Origin: Agarivorans sp. TSD2052
GTDB lineage: Bacteria; Pseudomonadota; Gammaproteobacteria; Enterobacterales; Celerinatantimonadaceae
DNA: 64,000 bases
Direction: 5' to 3'
NCBI RefSeq assembly: GCF_023238625.1
Contig: NZ_CP096670.1
Span: forward strand, 1,167,501 to 1,231,500
Below the pieces are notes generated by a model, which was not told the origin of the DNA, made no database searches, and saw nothing but the letters and a program-made list of their open reading frames with translations. This document shows positions 7,648-17,800 of the stretch, piece by piece; position 1 is the stretch's first letter; the number at the start of each line of letters is the position of its first letter. A program made the position numbers and the translations under genes.

Positions 7648-9060
7648 TTAGTTGTGCTGTTTAATACCTATTCCTTGATAGTTTACTTCACTAATCGGTA
7701 AACCTTGCCACTCACCTACCTTGCTAGCTTGAGCTTGTTTCGCTTGATAGAAGTAAGGCTGACGCAAGGCCGCTTGGTTGGCTGGCATAGCAAAATATAA
7801 TCTTGCTGGTTCCCCATTAAGTTGTGCGCTAGTTAAGTAAGCAACTAAAGCATGCTCAAGGGAGTGATAATCACTTTTCCAAAGATGTATTTTTAAGCCT
7901 TTGTTCGCTACTGGATAGGTGCCACCATCTTCAGCAATGAAGCGGTCAAACCATTGCGGATAGGTACTGGCTAAGTAGTGGCTAGCACTGGGATCAACTA
8001 GCGCCAGTGTTGCCGCTGATTGATCCAGCTCTGCGTATTCCCACCAAATAGCGGGAGCGCCGTTGGGCAAACGTCGCCAACCGCCTTCCCCATGTTCAAT
8101 AAATGCGGCGTCTAAGGTTTGTTTTAAGCCTGCTTGGCTTTGCAGAGCGAGTTTGCTATTGCCCAAATATTCAGCGGCTAGCCACGTCATCCACCATGAT
8201 TTAGCGGTATGACCAAAATCGTTATGCCGAGCTGAATCTAGTTGGTATTCTTGACCATGTTTGGTCCCCCAAAAACGAAACTCTTGAGGGCGAAGAAATT
8301 GACTTATTATGGTATCGAGCAGTTTAGCAAGGTCAGCGTCCCATTGGCTTTTGTGAGGCTCAGGTAAGAGGGGGGATACCAGCAACATGTAGCCGTTAAT
8401 TTGATCCAGCTGGGCGACCAGTTCTATTTCATCGCCGCTACCGTTATTTGAAGGCGCGTTTACCCAGCGCAGTCGCTGGCTATCAGCATCCCAGTATTGT
8501 TCAAAAATGTAGTCTTTTACTTTAAGTATGTCGGCGAGCACTTGTTGGTCGCCGCTTAGGTAATAGTAGAAAGCCATACCTAATTGAGCATAGGCTAAGT
8601 CTTGGGTGGTACGTTGCTGGGCTGAGTATATGGATTGGCCAGCTTCTCTTACGCTAATTACCGAACCTTGTTCTTCAAGTAAGTGTTCGCGTAAATAATC
8701 AACGCCTGCTTTGGCTAGTTCTAGCGCTTGCTTGTCTCCGGTGAGGTGAAAAATCACACCGTATACAAAGGTGTGTCTAGCTTGCATGCGGGTATAACTC
8801 TCACCAAGGTGAGGTTTCATCCATTCGGGAGCAAAAGCTAAATCATCACAGGGTTCCATTTGTTGATACAGCGAACCGTCGTTACAACGATAAGTAGGGA
8901 AGTTACCTATAGGGTGTCCAGCAGCGTCTTGATGCAGCCAAAAGGGGGCAAGTTCTTTTTCAACGCTCTCGAGCCAGCGCTGGGCAGAAGGAATTGCGGG
9001 GGCTGCCGCTTGGGAATTGCCGCCAGCTAATAAACAAACACTAAGCAAAACACGTTTCAT
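7648..9060 (-). CDS. Exported AGE-like (alpha/alpha)6-barrel protein, possible sugar epimerase/isomerase or glycoside-active enzyme
   Basis: The 470-residue product has a cleavable signal (MKRVLLSVCLLAGGNSQAAA). The rest reads like the N-acylglucosamine 2-epimerase/cellobiose epimerase fold. It has repeated helical hairpins, a conserved 'HTFVYGVIFHLTGDKQALELAKAGVDYL' (about 96-123), the central 'NDFGHTAKSWWMTWLAAEYL' and the C-terminal 'DYHSLEHALVAYLTSAQL'. These resemble the His-bearing helices of AGE enzymes ('DYGH..E..WL' and a late His). An N-terminal Cys pair (RCND..EPCDD) suits an exported protein. AGE enzymes are normally cytoplasmic, so the signal peptide is unusual. The exact reaction is not known from sequence. 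A hydrolase or lyase on the same barrel is the main alternative. Confidence 0.6.
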   Translation of the reverse strand: MKRVLLSVCLLAGGNSQAAAPAIPSAQRWLESVEKELAPFWLHQDAAGHPIGNFPTYRCNDGSLYQQMEPCDDLAFAPEWMKPHLGESYTRMQARHTFVYGVIFHLTGDKQALELAKAGVDYLREHLLEEQGSVISVREAGQSIYSAQQRTTQDLAYAQLGMAFYYYLSGDQQVLADILKVKDYIFEQYWDADSQRLRWVNAPSNNGSGDEIELVAQLDQINGYMLLVSPLLPEPHKSQWDADLAKLLDTIISQFLRPQEFRFWGTKHGQEYQLDSARHNDFGHTAKSWWMTWLAAEYLGNSKLALQSQAGLKQTLDAAFIEHGEGGWRRLPNGAPAIWWEYAELDQSAATLALVDPSASHYLASTYPQWFDRFIAEDGGTYPVANKGLKIHLWKSDYHSLEHALVAYLTSAQLNGEPARLYFAMPANQAALRQPYFYQAKQAQASKVGEWQGLPISEVNYQGIGIKQHN

Positions 9061-9173
9061 ACCACATCCTTATACAACTTAAGAGTTTGATTTTATTGTA
9101 TATGGGCTTTGAAAAAATATAGTGCTTAAAACCACAATTTAGATATGGTTATGTTTTTTAGTGCGTATTAATT

Positions 9174-9207
9174 AAAAAACGCTTAGTGAATACATTCTCT
9201 AAGCGTT
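9174..9207 (-). terminator. Rho-independent terminator downstream of rsgA
   Basis: On the minus strand AACGCTTAG (9199-9207) pairs with CTAAGCGTT (9178-9186) across a 12-nt loop, followed by a T-run. Confidence 0.8.
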
Positions 9208-9255
9208 GTTACAACATCAATGAACAATGATGAGTGGTTTATCGATGTTGGCTAA

Positions 9256-10311
9256 TCATCCTCGCTGTTTGCGATGACGAGATCCTGATTGAACAGACTT
9301 AACCATTTTGCCAAATTCTTTATCGCTAGCTCTGCGCTCTGCAATACTGGCCGCATTGAATTGTTGCTCACGCATTAACTTTTGGTAATTCACTAAACGG
9401 CGTTCGTCTAGTTCACCTTGGTCAATCGCTAGCCGTACTTGGCAACCCGGCTCACTATTGTGTTGGCAGTTGGCAAACTTACATTGCTCGGCTAATTCAG
9501 TGATGTCATTAAAGGTCGCATTTACGCCTTCTTCACAATCACTAAGCTGCAACTCGCGCATTCCAGGAGTATCAAGTAACAATCCACCTTCCGCCATTAA
9601 ATGCATCGAGCGCGCAGTGGTGGTATGGCGGCCTTTACTATCGCTTTCTCTTATTGCACCTGTTTGGCTCGTTGCCTCACCTAATAAAGTATTAATTAGG
9701 GTTGATTTACCTACGCCAGAAGACCCCATAAACGCGACTGTTTGGCCTTGTTTACACCATGCTGCAAGTTTGGCTACATCATTGGTATCTAATGCATTCA
9801 CTGCTTCAACCATTAACAATGGGTCAAGCCGTTGAACTTGTTGTTGATAGTGTGGAACATCATCACACGTATCGGCTTTGCTTAACACCACTACAGGATC
9901 AACCTTAGCCTCATTGGCTAATGCCAAATAGCGCTCTATGCGGCTTAAATTAAAGTTGCTATTTAACGAGCAAACAATAAATACCGTATCAACATTGGCA
10001 GCGATTAACTGCAATTCGGCACGTGTTCCTACTGCTTTACGGCTAAATAACGTGGCTGGTTCCAGCTGTTTTATAAAGCTGGACTCACCGGTGTCTTGTG
10101 TGTTGATGAGCAGCCAATCACCCACCGCCATTTTAGGCATATTGGCAGTAATGTTGAGCCGTTGCATACCCGATTCTGTTGCCAGCAGATACTCACTACG
10201 GTGTTGCTCAAATACCCGAGCAGGCACAGATGAACTGAGCTCGTTTAAATTTAGTTGTTGTTGAAAAAAGGGTTTCCATCCAAGTTGCGATAGAGAAAAA
10301 GAAATACTCAT
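9256..10311 (-). CDS. rsgA: Small ribosomal subunit biogenesis GTPase RsgA
   Basis: RsgA is a circularly permuted GTPase that checks late 30S subunit assembly. The start was set at the ATG encoding MSISFSLSQLGWKPFFQQQ, with GGGG about 8 bases upstream. A further ATG seven codons upstream (MCFGVIS) has no SD. Motifs appear in permuted order: G4-like 'SKADTCDD', G1 'GSSGVGKSTLINTLLG', G2/G3 'KGRHTTTARSMHLM...LLDTPGMREL'. The C-terminal zinc cluster is 'CKFANCQHNSEPGC'. The 'LSQLGWKPFFQQQ' opening matches the second RsgA type found in vibrios rather than the E. coli type. The tail is basic (RHRKQRG). It is monocistronic with its own terminator. Confidence 0.95.
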   Translation of the reverse strand: MSISFSLSQLGWKPFFQQQLNLNELSSSVPARVFEQHRSEYLLATESGMQRLNITANMPKMAVGDWLLINTQDTGESSFIKQLEPATLFSRKAVGTRAELQLIAANVDTVFIVCSLNSNFNLSRIERYLALANEAKVDPVVVLSKADTCDDVPHYQQQVQRLDPLLMVEAVNALDTNDVAKLAAWCKQGQTVAFMGSSGVGKSTLINTLLGEATSQTGAIRESDSKGRHTTTARSMHLMAEGGLLLDTPGMRELQLSDCEEGVNATFNDITELAEQCKFANCQHNSEPGCQVRLAIDQGELDERRLVNYQKLMREQQFNAASIAERRASDKEFGKMVKSVQSGSRHRKQRG

Positions 10312-10348
10312 TGAGATTACCCCAAAGCACATAGGTGCTGTGTTTAAA

Positions 10349-10424
10349 ATTATAGGGGTCGTTATAACGCCCCGGCACGAACCGGGCTGAGCAGGAGAGA
10401 ACGACTATGCGTTTTCCTGAGCCC
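10349..10424 (-). promoter_or_regulatory. Cluster of inverted repeats with a TATAAT box upstream of rsgA
   Basis: On the minus strand a perfect TATAAT lies at 10354-10349. Directly upstream are a near-palindrome (GGGGTCGTTATAACGCCCC, 10355-10373), a hairpin CCCGG/CCGGG (10371-10386) and a stem GGGCT..CAGGA / TCCTG-AGCCC (10384-10424). If the TATAAT is the -10, the repeats are operator-like. If transcription starts further upstream they form a structured leader. The sequence does not decide between these. Confidence 0.4.
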
Positions 10425-10656
10425 GTGGAGTATTGATTACAATCATTATGAATCCTCGCTGGTGATTTAAAATCGCCTAAATAATATCAAAATTCTAGGG
10501 CTTTACCCATAATTAATTGAATGACTTCGTGGCATTGTTCGGTCCTTAAAGTAAGCGAAATAAATATGTGCCAATTTAAAACGTTTAAGTAAGTCACTGC
10601 GTATTATCAGTAAAGTGATAGTAAATAAAATGAATTAAGTGATAGGGGACTGCGAA

Positions 10657-11367
10657 ATGCACTATTTTCGACCTGCCAGCGAGCGAGGCTTAGCAGATTT
10701 GGGTTGGCTGAAAAGCCGGCATAGCTTTTCATTTTCCCATTACTACGACCCTCAACATATGGGGTATTCAGTATTAAGGGTGATTAACCAAGACCACGTG
10801 GCTCCTGGTAAAGGTTTTGATACTCACCAGCACAGAGAGATGGAGATTATTTCTTATGTTACCAAGGGCGTGGTAGAGCATATTGATAGTTTGGGTAATC
10901 GCTACCAAGTACCTGCTGGTGACATTCAAGTGATGAGCGCTGGCACTGGCGTTAGTCATTCAGAATATAATGCCTCTCAGTCACAATCCTTAGAATTTTT
11001 ACAAATATGGATTAAGCCGCAGCAAAAAGGTTTAGCTCCCGGTTATCAGCAAGCCTCCATAAATCAGCAATCACCACTCACTGCCTTAGTAACCCATGAC
11101 GGTCGAGATGGTTCATTAATACTCAATCAAGACGCTGCCATTTACCGTTTATTGTTACCCGCTAATAGCCAATTCAATCTAGAAGTGCTTAAAGCATGCG
11201 GTTATTTGCAGGTGATATCGGGGGCGGCAAATTTAAAGCAAGCATCTGGCTTTAGCTATACTGTGCGGCCTGGCGATGGCGTGGGCTTGTCGGGTGAGCA
11301 AGCGATGACCATTTTGACCGAAGACCATCCTTTGGAAGCATTATGGTTTGATTTACCTAGCGCTTAA
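10657..11367 (+). CDS. Pirin family protein (YhhW-type, bicupin)
   Basis: This is a 236-residue pirin. The ATG at 10657 (MHYFRPASERG) was chosen because AGGGGA lies about 7 bases upstream and the family begins here; a GTG at 10639 is less likely. The N-terminal cupin is highly conserved: 'GWLKSRHSFSFSHYYDPQHMGYSVLRVIN', 'GFDTHQHREMEIISYV' with the two metal His, and 'MSAGTGVSHSEYN' with the third His and the Glu. The bacterial YhhW relatives bind a metal and can oxidise quercetin in vitro, but the physiological substrate is not known. It is a single gene divergent from rsgA, with the inverted-repeat region between them. Confidence 0.93.
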   Translation: MHYFRPASERGLADLGWLKSRHSFSFSHYYDPQHMGYSVLRVINQDHVAPGKGFDTHQHREMEIISYVTKGVVEHIDSLGNRYQVPAGDIQVMSAGTGVSHSEYNASQSQSLEFLQIWIKPQQKGLAPGYQQASINQQSPLTALVTHDGRDGSLILNQDAAIYRLLLPANSQFNLEVLKACGYLQVISGAANLKQASGFSYTVRPGDGVGLSGEQAMTILTEDHPLEALWFDLPSA

Positions 11368-11715
11368 GTGGCGCGTTTTCATCATTCAAAACAGCCAAGC
11401 TTGCAGAGTGTTGGGTTTTGTTGTTACTTCACAGTATTAATGTCTTTCTATCGACTGAAGCCCACCTCTTGAATTTTCACTATTAACATTTTGTTAACGT
11501 GGCTCACAGTTCCGCCTGTTTTTTGTACGATCTTTCTTTTTACACTAATGATAGCTTTCATCTGGTATTGGCGTTTTTTTAAGCGCTGCTATGGTTTGTG
11601 CTGCATACGATATAAAAACAGCTCGCTCTACCAATAAGAGAGCTAAATAAGAGTGATATCAAAATAAAATATTGGCATCACTCGCGTGCAGACATTATAT
11701 ATGAGGATGAAAGGA
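11368..11715 (+). promoter_or_regulatory. Leader of the GH8 gene with two inverted repeats
   Basis: This long untranslated region precedes the GH8 start. A hairpin is visible at 11621-11643 (GCTCGCTCT...AGAGAGC) and an inverted repeat GAGTGAT/ATCACTC at 11651-11657 and 11677-11683, just before the SD (GAGGA, 11703-11707). These could be an operator or mRNA structure. No other gene is seen here. Confidence 0.35.
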
Positions 11716-14526
11716 ATGATCTTTAATAAACCAACATTGGCGCTGATTGGCCTAACGGTGCTGTCACCGCTCTGCTCAGCCGAAGTGTTACAAAAGTTTG
11801 AGTTAGAGAATGGCAGTTTGCTGCCGGGGTATTCGGGTTTAATTGATAGCCCGTTTAACGGAGTGGCTGCCTACGCCGATAACGATGGCGTAGAGGCTCA
11901 AGTCCAACTAAGTAATATACCGGGTCAATTTCGTTTAGATATTCGCGGTGCTAGCAGCGCTAATAATACTGCCGGTATTAGTGTCTATTTGGCCGGCAAA
12001 AAACTCGGGGCTACCGAGTTCTCAGGGACCAGTGCCTCGGTAAACAGCATTAGCTTTAAGCTAGATGCTCAACCCAGCTCTTCTACCCTGCAATTTAAGT
12101 TGGAAACCGATAACGGTAGCAACGATACCTTATTAGATTGGTTTGAATTACATCGTGTGGGTGATGTTGCGCCACCACCACCGCCACCGGTATTACCTAG
12201 CGCAGGCGCCTATGAAACGGGTGTTTATCGTAATATGTTTGCAGAGTTGGGATATTCTCAAGCCGAAGTGGATGCCAAAGTCCAAGCGGTTTACGACCAG
12301 CTATTTCATAGTAGTGACACCGCCAACAAAGCCTTGTTTATCCCGGTAGGTAATGACATGGCTTATATCTGGGATGTAGGCAATAACGACGTGCGTAGTG
12401 AAGGCATGTCTTATGGCATGATGATGGCCGTGCAAATGGGCCGACAAGAAGACTTCAACAAGTTGTGGAAGTGGGCACATACCTATTCGTTAAATAAATC
12501 AGGCAATAACAAAGGTTATTTTGCATGGAAGGTAAGCACTAGCGGCAATATACAAGATGCCAATCCAGCGCCTGATGGCGAGGAATACTTTGTTACGGCG
12601 TTATTTTTTGCATCCCACTTGTGGGGGGATGGTAGCGGTATTTATAATTATCGTGAACAAGCCAATCAGATCCTAAAAGATATGTATGGTAATGGCGAAA
12701 CTCGCTACAACAACCAAGGGCAACTTGAAGAATTCAGCTTGTTTAACCATGCGGAAAACCAAATTGTATTCTCGCCAGCAACTCCCACTGACAGAAACTG
12801 GACCGATCCGTCTTATCACCTACCGGCCTTTTACGAATTGTGGGCTCGCTGGGCCGATAATAATAATGATTTTTGGGCAGGCTTAGCAGTAACTAGTCGT
12901 GAATTTTTAAAAACCACGGTTAACCCTGCTAATGGTTTAAGCCCAGACTACGCCTATTTTGATGGTACTCCACATGGTGACTTCCAACACTGGAAAGATA
13001 CCTTCCAATACGACGCTTGGCGCACTGTAGGTAACGCTGCAATGGACTTTGCATGGTGGCAAAATGATCCTTGGCAAACCGATTATGTAAACGCTTTACA
13101 AGGTTTTTTCCAGAGTGAAGGTATTGATTCTTACTCAAGTTTGTATGAGTTAGATGGTACGCCTTACCAAAACAATTCTGATCATTCACCGGGCTTAGTC
13201 GCGATGAATGCTTTAGCCAGTTTAGCCTCTGATAACGAACGCTCTTGGGAGTTTGTGCAAGCCTTTTGGGATACCCCTGTACCCAGCGGAAAATACCGTT
13301 ATTACGATGGTACCTTATACATGTTTGGTATGTTGGCCCTGAGTGGTAACTATCGCATCATCTGTCCAGCGGGTGAGTGTGATGTGGTTACGCCTCCACC
13401 AACCGGTGGAAATAAGCCTCCGGTTGCGAACAACGATAGTGCAAGTACCCAGCAAGATACGGCTGTTAATATTCAAGTTCTACAAAATGACAGCGACGCC
13501 GATGGTGATAGTTTAACTATTACCAGCTTTACTCAAGCCGGTAACGGCAGCGTTAGCCAAGTAGGTAACGCCTTAAGTTATACGCCAAACAGTGGTTTTG
13601 TAGGTAGTGATAGCTTTAGTTATACCCTTAGTGACGGACAAGCTACCGCGAATGCTAGTGTAGCTATTACGGTAAGTGCTAACGATGGCGGTGGTACACC
13701 ACCAGTAGAAGGCGAGCTGTTAGAGCAAGTACAGTTGGAAAATGGTGTGATTTCGCCATCTTATCGTCAACCTATTACCTCTCCCTATGCCGGGGTTATT
13801 CTTTACGGTAACTCTGAAGCAGTAACAGTAAATACCAGCAACTTGAACGCGGGTTCTTACCGCTTAGTTATCAATGGTTCGTCAAGTAATAATACCGCTG
13901 CAGGAATCAGTGTTTATGCGGGGTCTCAAAAGATCGGAACAAGCAGCTTTAGTGGCACTAGTCGCACAGAGCAGACCATAAACTTTAGTTTAAGTAGTAG
14001 TGTTAGTTCCTTGAAGTTTGTATTGGAAAGCGATGTAGGCCAAAACGACACCTTGTTAGATTGGTATAAGCTTTACAGTGGTAGCAGTAACCCCGTTGCG
14101 CCAAGTGAGGTATTGCTGCAAGCGGAAGATTACACTCAGTTTTATGATACCAGCAGTGGTAACGCGGGTGGCAGTTACCGCAGTGATGATGTTGATTTGC
14201 AAATCACCTCTGATCTCGGTGGCGGTTACAACCTAGGTTGGACAGCAGCTGGAGAGTGGTTGGAATACAGCGTAGATTTAGCCGCCGGCACCTATCAAAT
14301 TGAGGTTCGGGTAGCGTCTAACCCAGGCGGTGGTCAATATAACATTGAGTTGGCTGGCCAGCAGGTGGTCGCTGCTACTAATGTAGGTGCTACTGGCGGT
14401 TGGCAAAACTGGCAAAGCCAAATGCATAACAATGTAGTGGTTGATGGCGGTCAGCAAACGCTGCGTTTTAATATTCAGCAAGGTAACTTCAATCTTAACT
14501 GGATCAAATTTATTCCCGTTAATTAA
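11716..14526 (+). CDS. Secreted multimodular GH8 enzyme (xylanase/exo-oligoxylanase type) with three carbohydrate-binding modules
   Basis: The start was set at ATG 11716 (MIFNKPTLALIGLTV), 8 bases after GAGGA, giving a clean signal peptide ending SPLCSA. From the N-terminus: a jelly-roll module (about 24-148, 'FELENGSLLPGY'); a proline linker; the GH8 barrel (about 163-550); a cadherin/Big_9-like Ca-binding module (about 568-655, 'NNDSASTQQDTAVNIQVLQN'); a second copy of the first jelly-roll (about 667-795, 'QLENGVISPSY', shared 'NDTLLDW'); and a CBM6 (about 803-936, 'AEDYTQFYDTSS', 'TAAGEWLEYSVDLAAGTYQI'). GH8 residues include acid Glu229 in 'VRSEGMSYGMM', 'NPAPDGEEYF' (Asp287) and 'YDAWRTVGNAAMD'. 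The barrel resembles GH8 xylanases such as that of Pseudoalteromonas haloplanktis more than the cellulases, so xylan or xylo-oligosaccharides are the likely target. That is inference. Confidence 0.9.
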   Translation: MIFNKPTLALIGLTVLSPLCSAEVLQKFELENGSLLPGYSGLIDSPFNGVAAYADNDGVEAQVQLSNIPGQFRLDIRGASSANNTAGISVYLAGKKLGATEFSGTSASVNSISFKLDAQPSSSTLQFKLETDNGSNDTLLDWFELHRVGDVAPPPPPPVLPSAGAYETGVYRNMFAELGYSQAEVDAKVQAVYDQLFHSSDTANKALFIPVGNDMAYIWDVGNNDVRSEGMSYGMMMAVQMGRQEDFNKLWKWAHTYSLNKSGNNKGYFAWKVSTSGNIQDANPAPDGEEYFVTALFFASHLWGDGSGIYNYREQANQILKDMYGNGETRYNNQGQLEEFSLFNHAENQIVFSPATPTDRNWTDPSYHLPAFYELWARWADNNNDFWAGLAVTSREFLKTTVNPANGLSPDYAYFDGTPHGDFQHWKDTFQYDAWRTVGNAAMDFAWWQNDPWQTDYVNALQGFFQSEGIDSYSSLYELDGTPYQNNSDHSPGLVAMNALASLASDNERSWEFVQAFWDTPVPSGKYRYYDGTLYMFGMLALSGNYRIICPAGECDVVTPPPTGGNKPPVANNDSASTQQDTAVNIQVLQNDSDADGDSLTITSFTQAGNGSVSQVGNALSYTPNSGFVGSDSFSYTLSDGQATANASVAITVSANDGGGTPPVEGELLEQVQLENGVISPSYRQPITSPYAGVILYGNSEAVTVNTSNLNAGSYRLVINGSSSNNTAAGISVYAGSQKIGTSSFSGTSRTEQTINFSLSSSVSSLKFVLESDVGQNDTLLDWYKLYSGSSNPVAPSEVLLQAEDYTQFYDTSSGNAGGSYRSDDVDLQITSDLGGGYNLGWTAAGEWLEYSVDLAAGTYQIEVRVASNPGGGQYNIELAGQQVVAATNVGATGGWQNWQSQMHNNVVVDGGQQTLRFNIQQGNFNLNWIKFIPVN

Positions 14527-14543
14527 TGAGTATGGGATAAGTA

Positions 14544-14578
14544 AAAGAACATGGCCGTTTTTTGCCATGTTCTTTTTA
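14544..14578 (+). terminator. Rho-independent terminator of the GH8 gene
   Basis: AAGAACATGGC pairs with GCCATGTTCTT around a short loop and is followed by TTTTA, 17 bases past the stop. Confidence 0.9.
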
Positions 14579-14873
14579 TCGCTAGATTTAGGGGATTTGC
14601 GAATAACCTTCCGAATCAAACTACATTGACACCAGCTATCAATGGTTGTCAGCGGTATTAGCACCTCAAGACAATAAAGTACTGATTAACATCAACGCCT
14701 TAATATCCTCCTTAAAACGCAGAACTTCATTAAATTTTGTGACCAAGTTGACTGGCAGCGCATAGTTTAGCTTGTAACAAACCCGCTTTGATTCAATGGT
14801 CTATTATCATTAGTAGACATAAACCTAAGATAAGCTCGTGGTCAGCTTGTTGTCGTTAACGACATAATATTCG
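14579..14873. other. Intergenic region upstream of the hybrid kinase
   Basis: No gene was found. It should contain the kinase promoter. No clear SD precedes the kinase start. Confidence 0.35.
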
Positions 14874-17800
14874 GTGAATGATTTGACTATATGGAAACGA
14901 TTTTTAGCGCTAGGGAGTGTGTTTTTTGCCCTAACGTTACTGGCAAACTGCACCCTCGCATCGGGCCTAAATTTAAGTGTTGAAGAGCAGCAATGGATCG
15001 CAAATCAAGGGGAAGTATTAGTTGCCCCTGATGCAAACTTTTTCCCCTATGCGTTTATCAACGACGCAGGCGAGTTCGAGGGGATCTCGCGAGACTATCT
15101 CAATGAAATTGAAAGGCTAAGTGGCTTACGATTTAAATACCAAGTGGGCTTACCATGGTCAGACATGCTGGAGGGTTTAAAGCAAGGGCGTTTTGACGTA
15201 ATCCCGATGATGTTTAATGATCAGGAAAAAGAAAGTTTTACCTATTTTTCAACTCCTTATCTGTTACATACCGAGTACCTTTTTACCCTAAAAGATAGTC
15301 CTACATTAGTCTCTATTGATAGCGCTAGTGGGAAAACCTTAGCGGTGATAAAAGGTTACGAGCAAACTAATTGGTTAAAGCTGCATTACCCCAATATTCA
15401 GCTTAAATACTATGAAGAGCCCGCCCATTGTTTACGGGCGGTGGCCAACGGCGAAGTGTATGGCACCATTGGTGAGCTGAGCTCTACCTTATATATAAAA
15501 AATAAGCTGCGCTTAAATAATATTAAAAAGAACACTGTAATTAGCGAGCGGAAAAACATCGCTATTTCAATGGGGGTAGCAAAGCAGTCACCATTATTAC
15601 TGTCGGTAATTAATAAAGCGATTGAACATATAGATATAGAAACCCGTAATCGCATCTCAGGCCATTGGCTTACCAATAGTTCTTCTCAAAAAATCATGAA
15701 TGGCGCTTTTGGTTATGGCCGTGCGCCTTACATGTACGATCAGAGTTCTGAAGTAGGGCTAGAATATGAAATAGTTCGCCAAGTGTTATCGTCGATTGGT
15801 TACCGAATTGAAACGGTAGAACAGTTGCCCACATTTCGCGGTCAAACTATTTTGAATGAAGATCAGAGTTTAGACTTCTCTGCAGGCGTACTAGAGCAAC
15901 AAGATGGTTTGTTTTATTCAGACGATATCGTTGAATTTAGCAATGTTGCCGTCACACGTAAAATGGATAATTTGGATATCACTTCGCCCAGTCAACTTAG
16001 CAACTACACGGTGACCAGTTTTGGTGGCGCTAAGCAATTATATGCCTCTGAATTTGGTGCCAGCTTGCTAAAATCTTCTAGTTTTCGAGAGCAGTTGGTT
16101 CAAGAATTGTCGTTGGCCGAATTTTTCTCAGGCGATGCAGAGGTATTAATCGCTGATGAAGAGTTAGTCAAGTGGACCATTCGTAATTCAGGCATGACCA
16201 ATAGCCTGGTTGATGATTATAGGTTTCATCGTATATTTGCTAACCCTAATGTGGGTTATAAGGTGTCTTTTCGAGATGAGCAAATTCGAGATTTATTTAA
16301 CCAAGCTTTAATAACCTTAAAACAGAGTGATGACTACGAGCAGTTGGTGCAACTGTATTTGCAATCCAATTTTATTCATCAAATTAAACGTGCCAATTTA
16401 ATTGCTGATTTAGTAGCGCCTTATATTTTTCATAACAATATTAAAAAGCTGAGAAGTATTCTTAGGGTATTTTTCAAAAGCTCTAACATCAAAGCTATTT
16501 CGGTGAGTTCAGATTCTCCAAGAAAGGTTATTTTGCAGTTACAAGAGATCGATGGCGAGTTACAAACGGTAGACGCAATCCAAGTTTCTCAACTGAGCCG
16601 TTTATCTAAAGAAAGCTTTTTCTTGCATAACGATAGTACTGATAAAGTAGGCCGTATTACTTTTTACGCGGAAGCAAATACACCAGAAAAAATCATCTCA
16701 GCTAATGTGCCTGATTTACGGCAATTCAGTGACCTAAACGGTCCTGAGTTAGCAGAAATGCGACTCACTTATGAACGTCATGAACTATCGGGACAATTGC
16801 TTAATTTAAGTGAGGCTGAACAGCAATGGATCAGAGACAACCCAGTGGTTAAAATTGCGGTAGACCCAGCGGCACTGCCTTATGAGGCCTTAGACAGCGA
16901 TGGTGAATATATCGGCATTATTGCTGACAACTTACAATTGATTAGTGCCAGTACCGGCATTGTATTTGAACCGGTGGCGGTGGACTCTTGGGAGCAATCA
17001 TTAAAGCTTATTCATCACCGCAAAGTAATGCTGGCATCTGCGGCTTTTGGCAATAGTCATCTTGAATTGGATTACCTGACCACACTCCCTATTATCAAAA
17101 GCGAAGTGAGTTACGCAGGCCTTACACAACGAGGGTTTATTAACTCGTTAAACGATTTGAGAGGAAAGACTGTAGGTATCATTAAAGGTGCCTCTCAAAC
17201 CGCCTCGTTAGTAGAACAAAGCCCTGACATCAATTGGGTTTATCCTAAGTCAACGGAGCAAGGTATAGAGCAGGTTGCAAGTGGTGATATCGACGGTATG
17301 GTTGATACTGTTTTAGTACTCAATTATATGATTCAAACCCGCGGCTATAGCAATTTGGCGGTCACTGGCGACTTTGATAAAAGCGTAGCCTCTACGTTAT
17401 ACGCGCTTAAAAGCCAGCCTTTACTCCAATCGATAGTGAGTAAAGCAATCGCCGCTATTACCCAGCAACAAAAGAACAGTATCACCTCTAAATGGGTACC
17501 TAACAAAGTCATAGAAAAAATCGATTACACCTTAGTGTGGCAGGTCGTTATTGCTGCCGTGATACTGGTATTACTGGCGCTATTTTGGAACCGAAAATTA
17601 GCCGGATTAATCAAAGCGCGCGAGCAGGCTGAGCAACGCTTACAAGAGAGAGAGCAATTGTTGTTTGATATGCTCAACTCAGCCCCGATCGGGGTGGCGA
17701 TTGTCGCCGATAACCATACTTTGTTTTCAAATAAAACGGCTAGAGATATGTTTGGTGTAGCGGCTGAAGATCTCGACCAGTTCTCGATTAGTGATATCTA

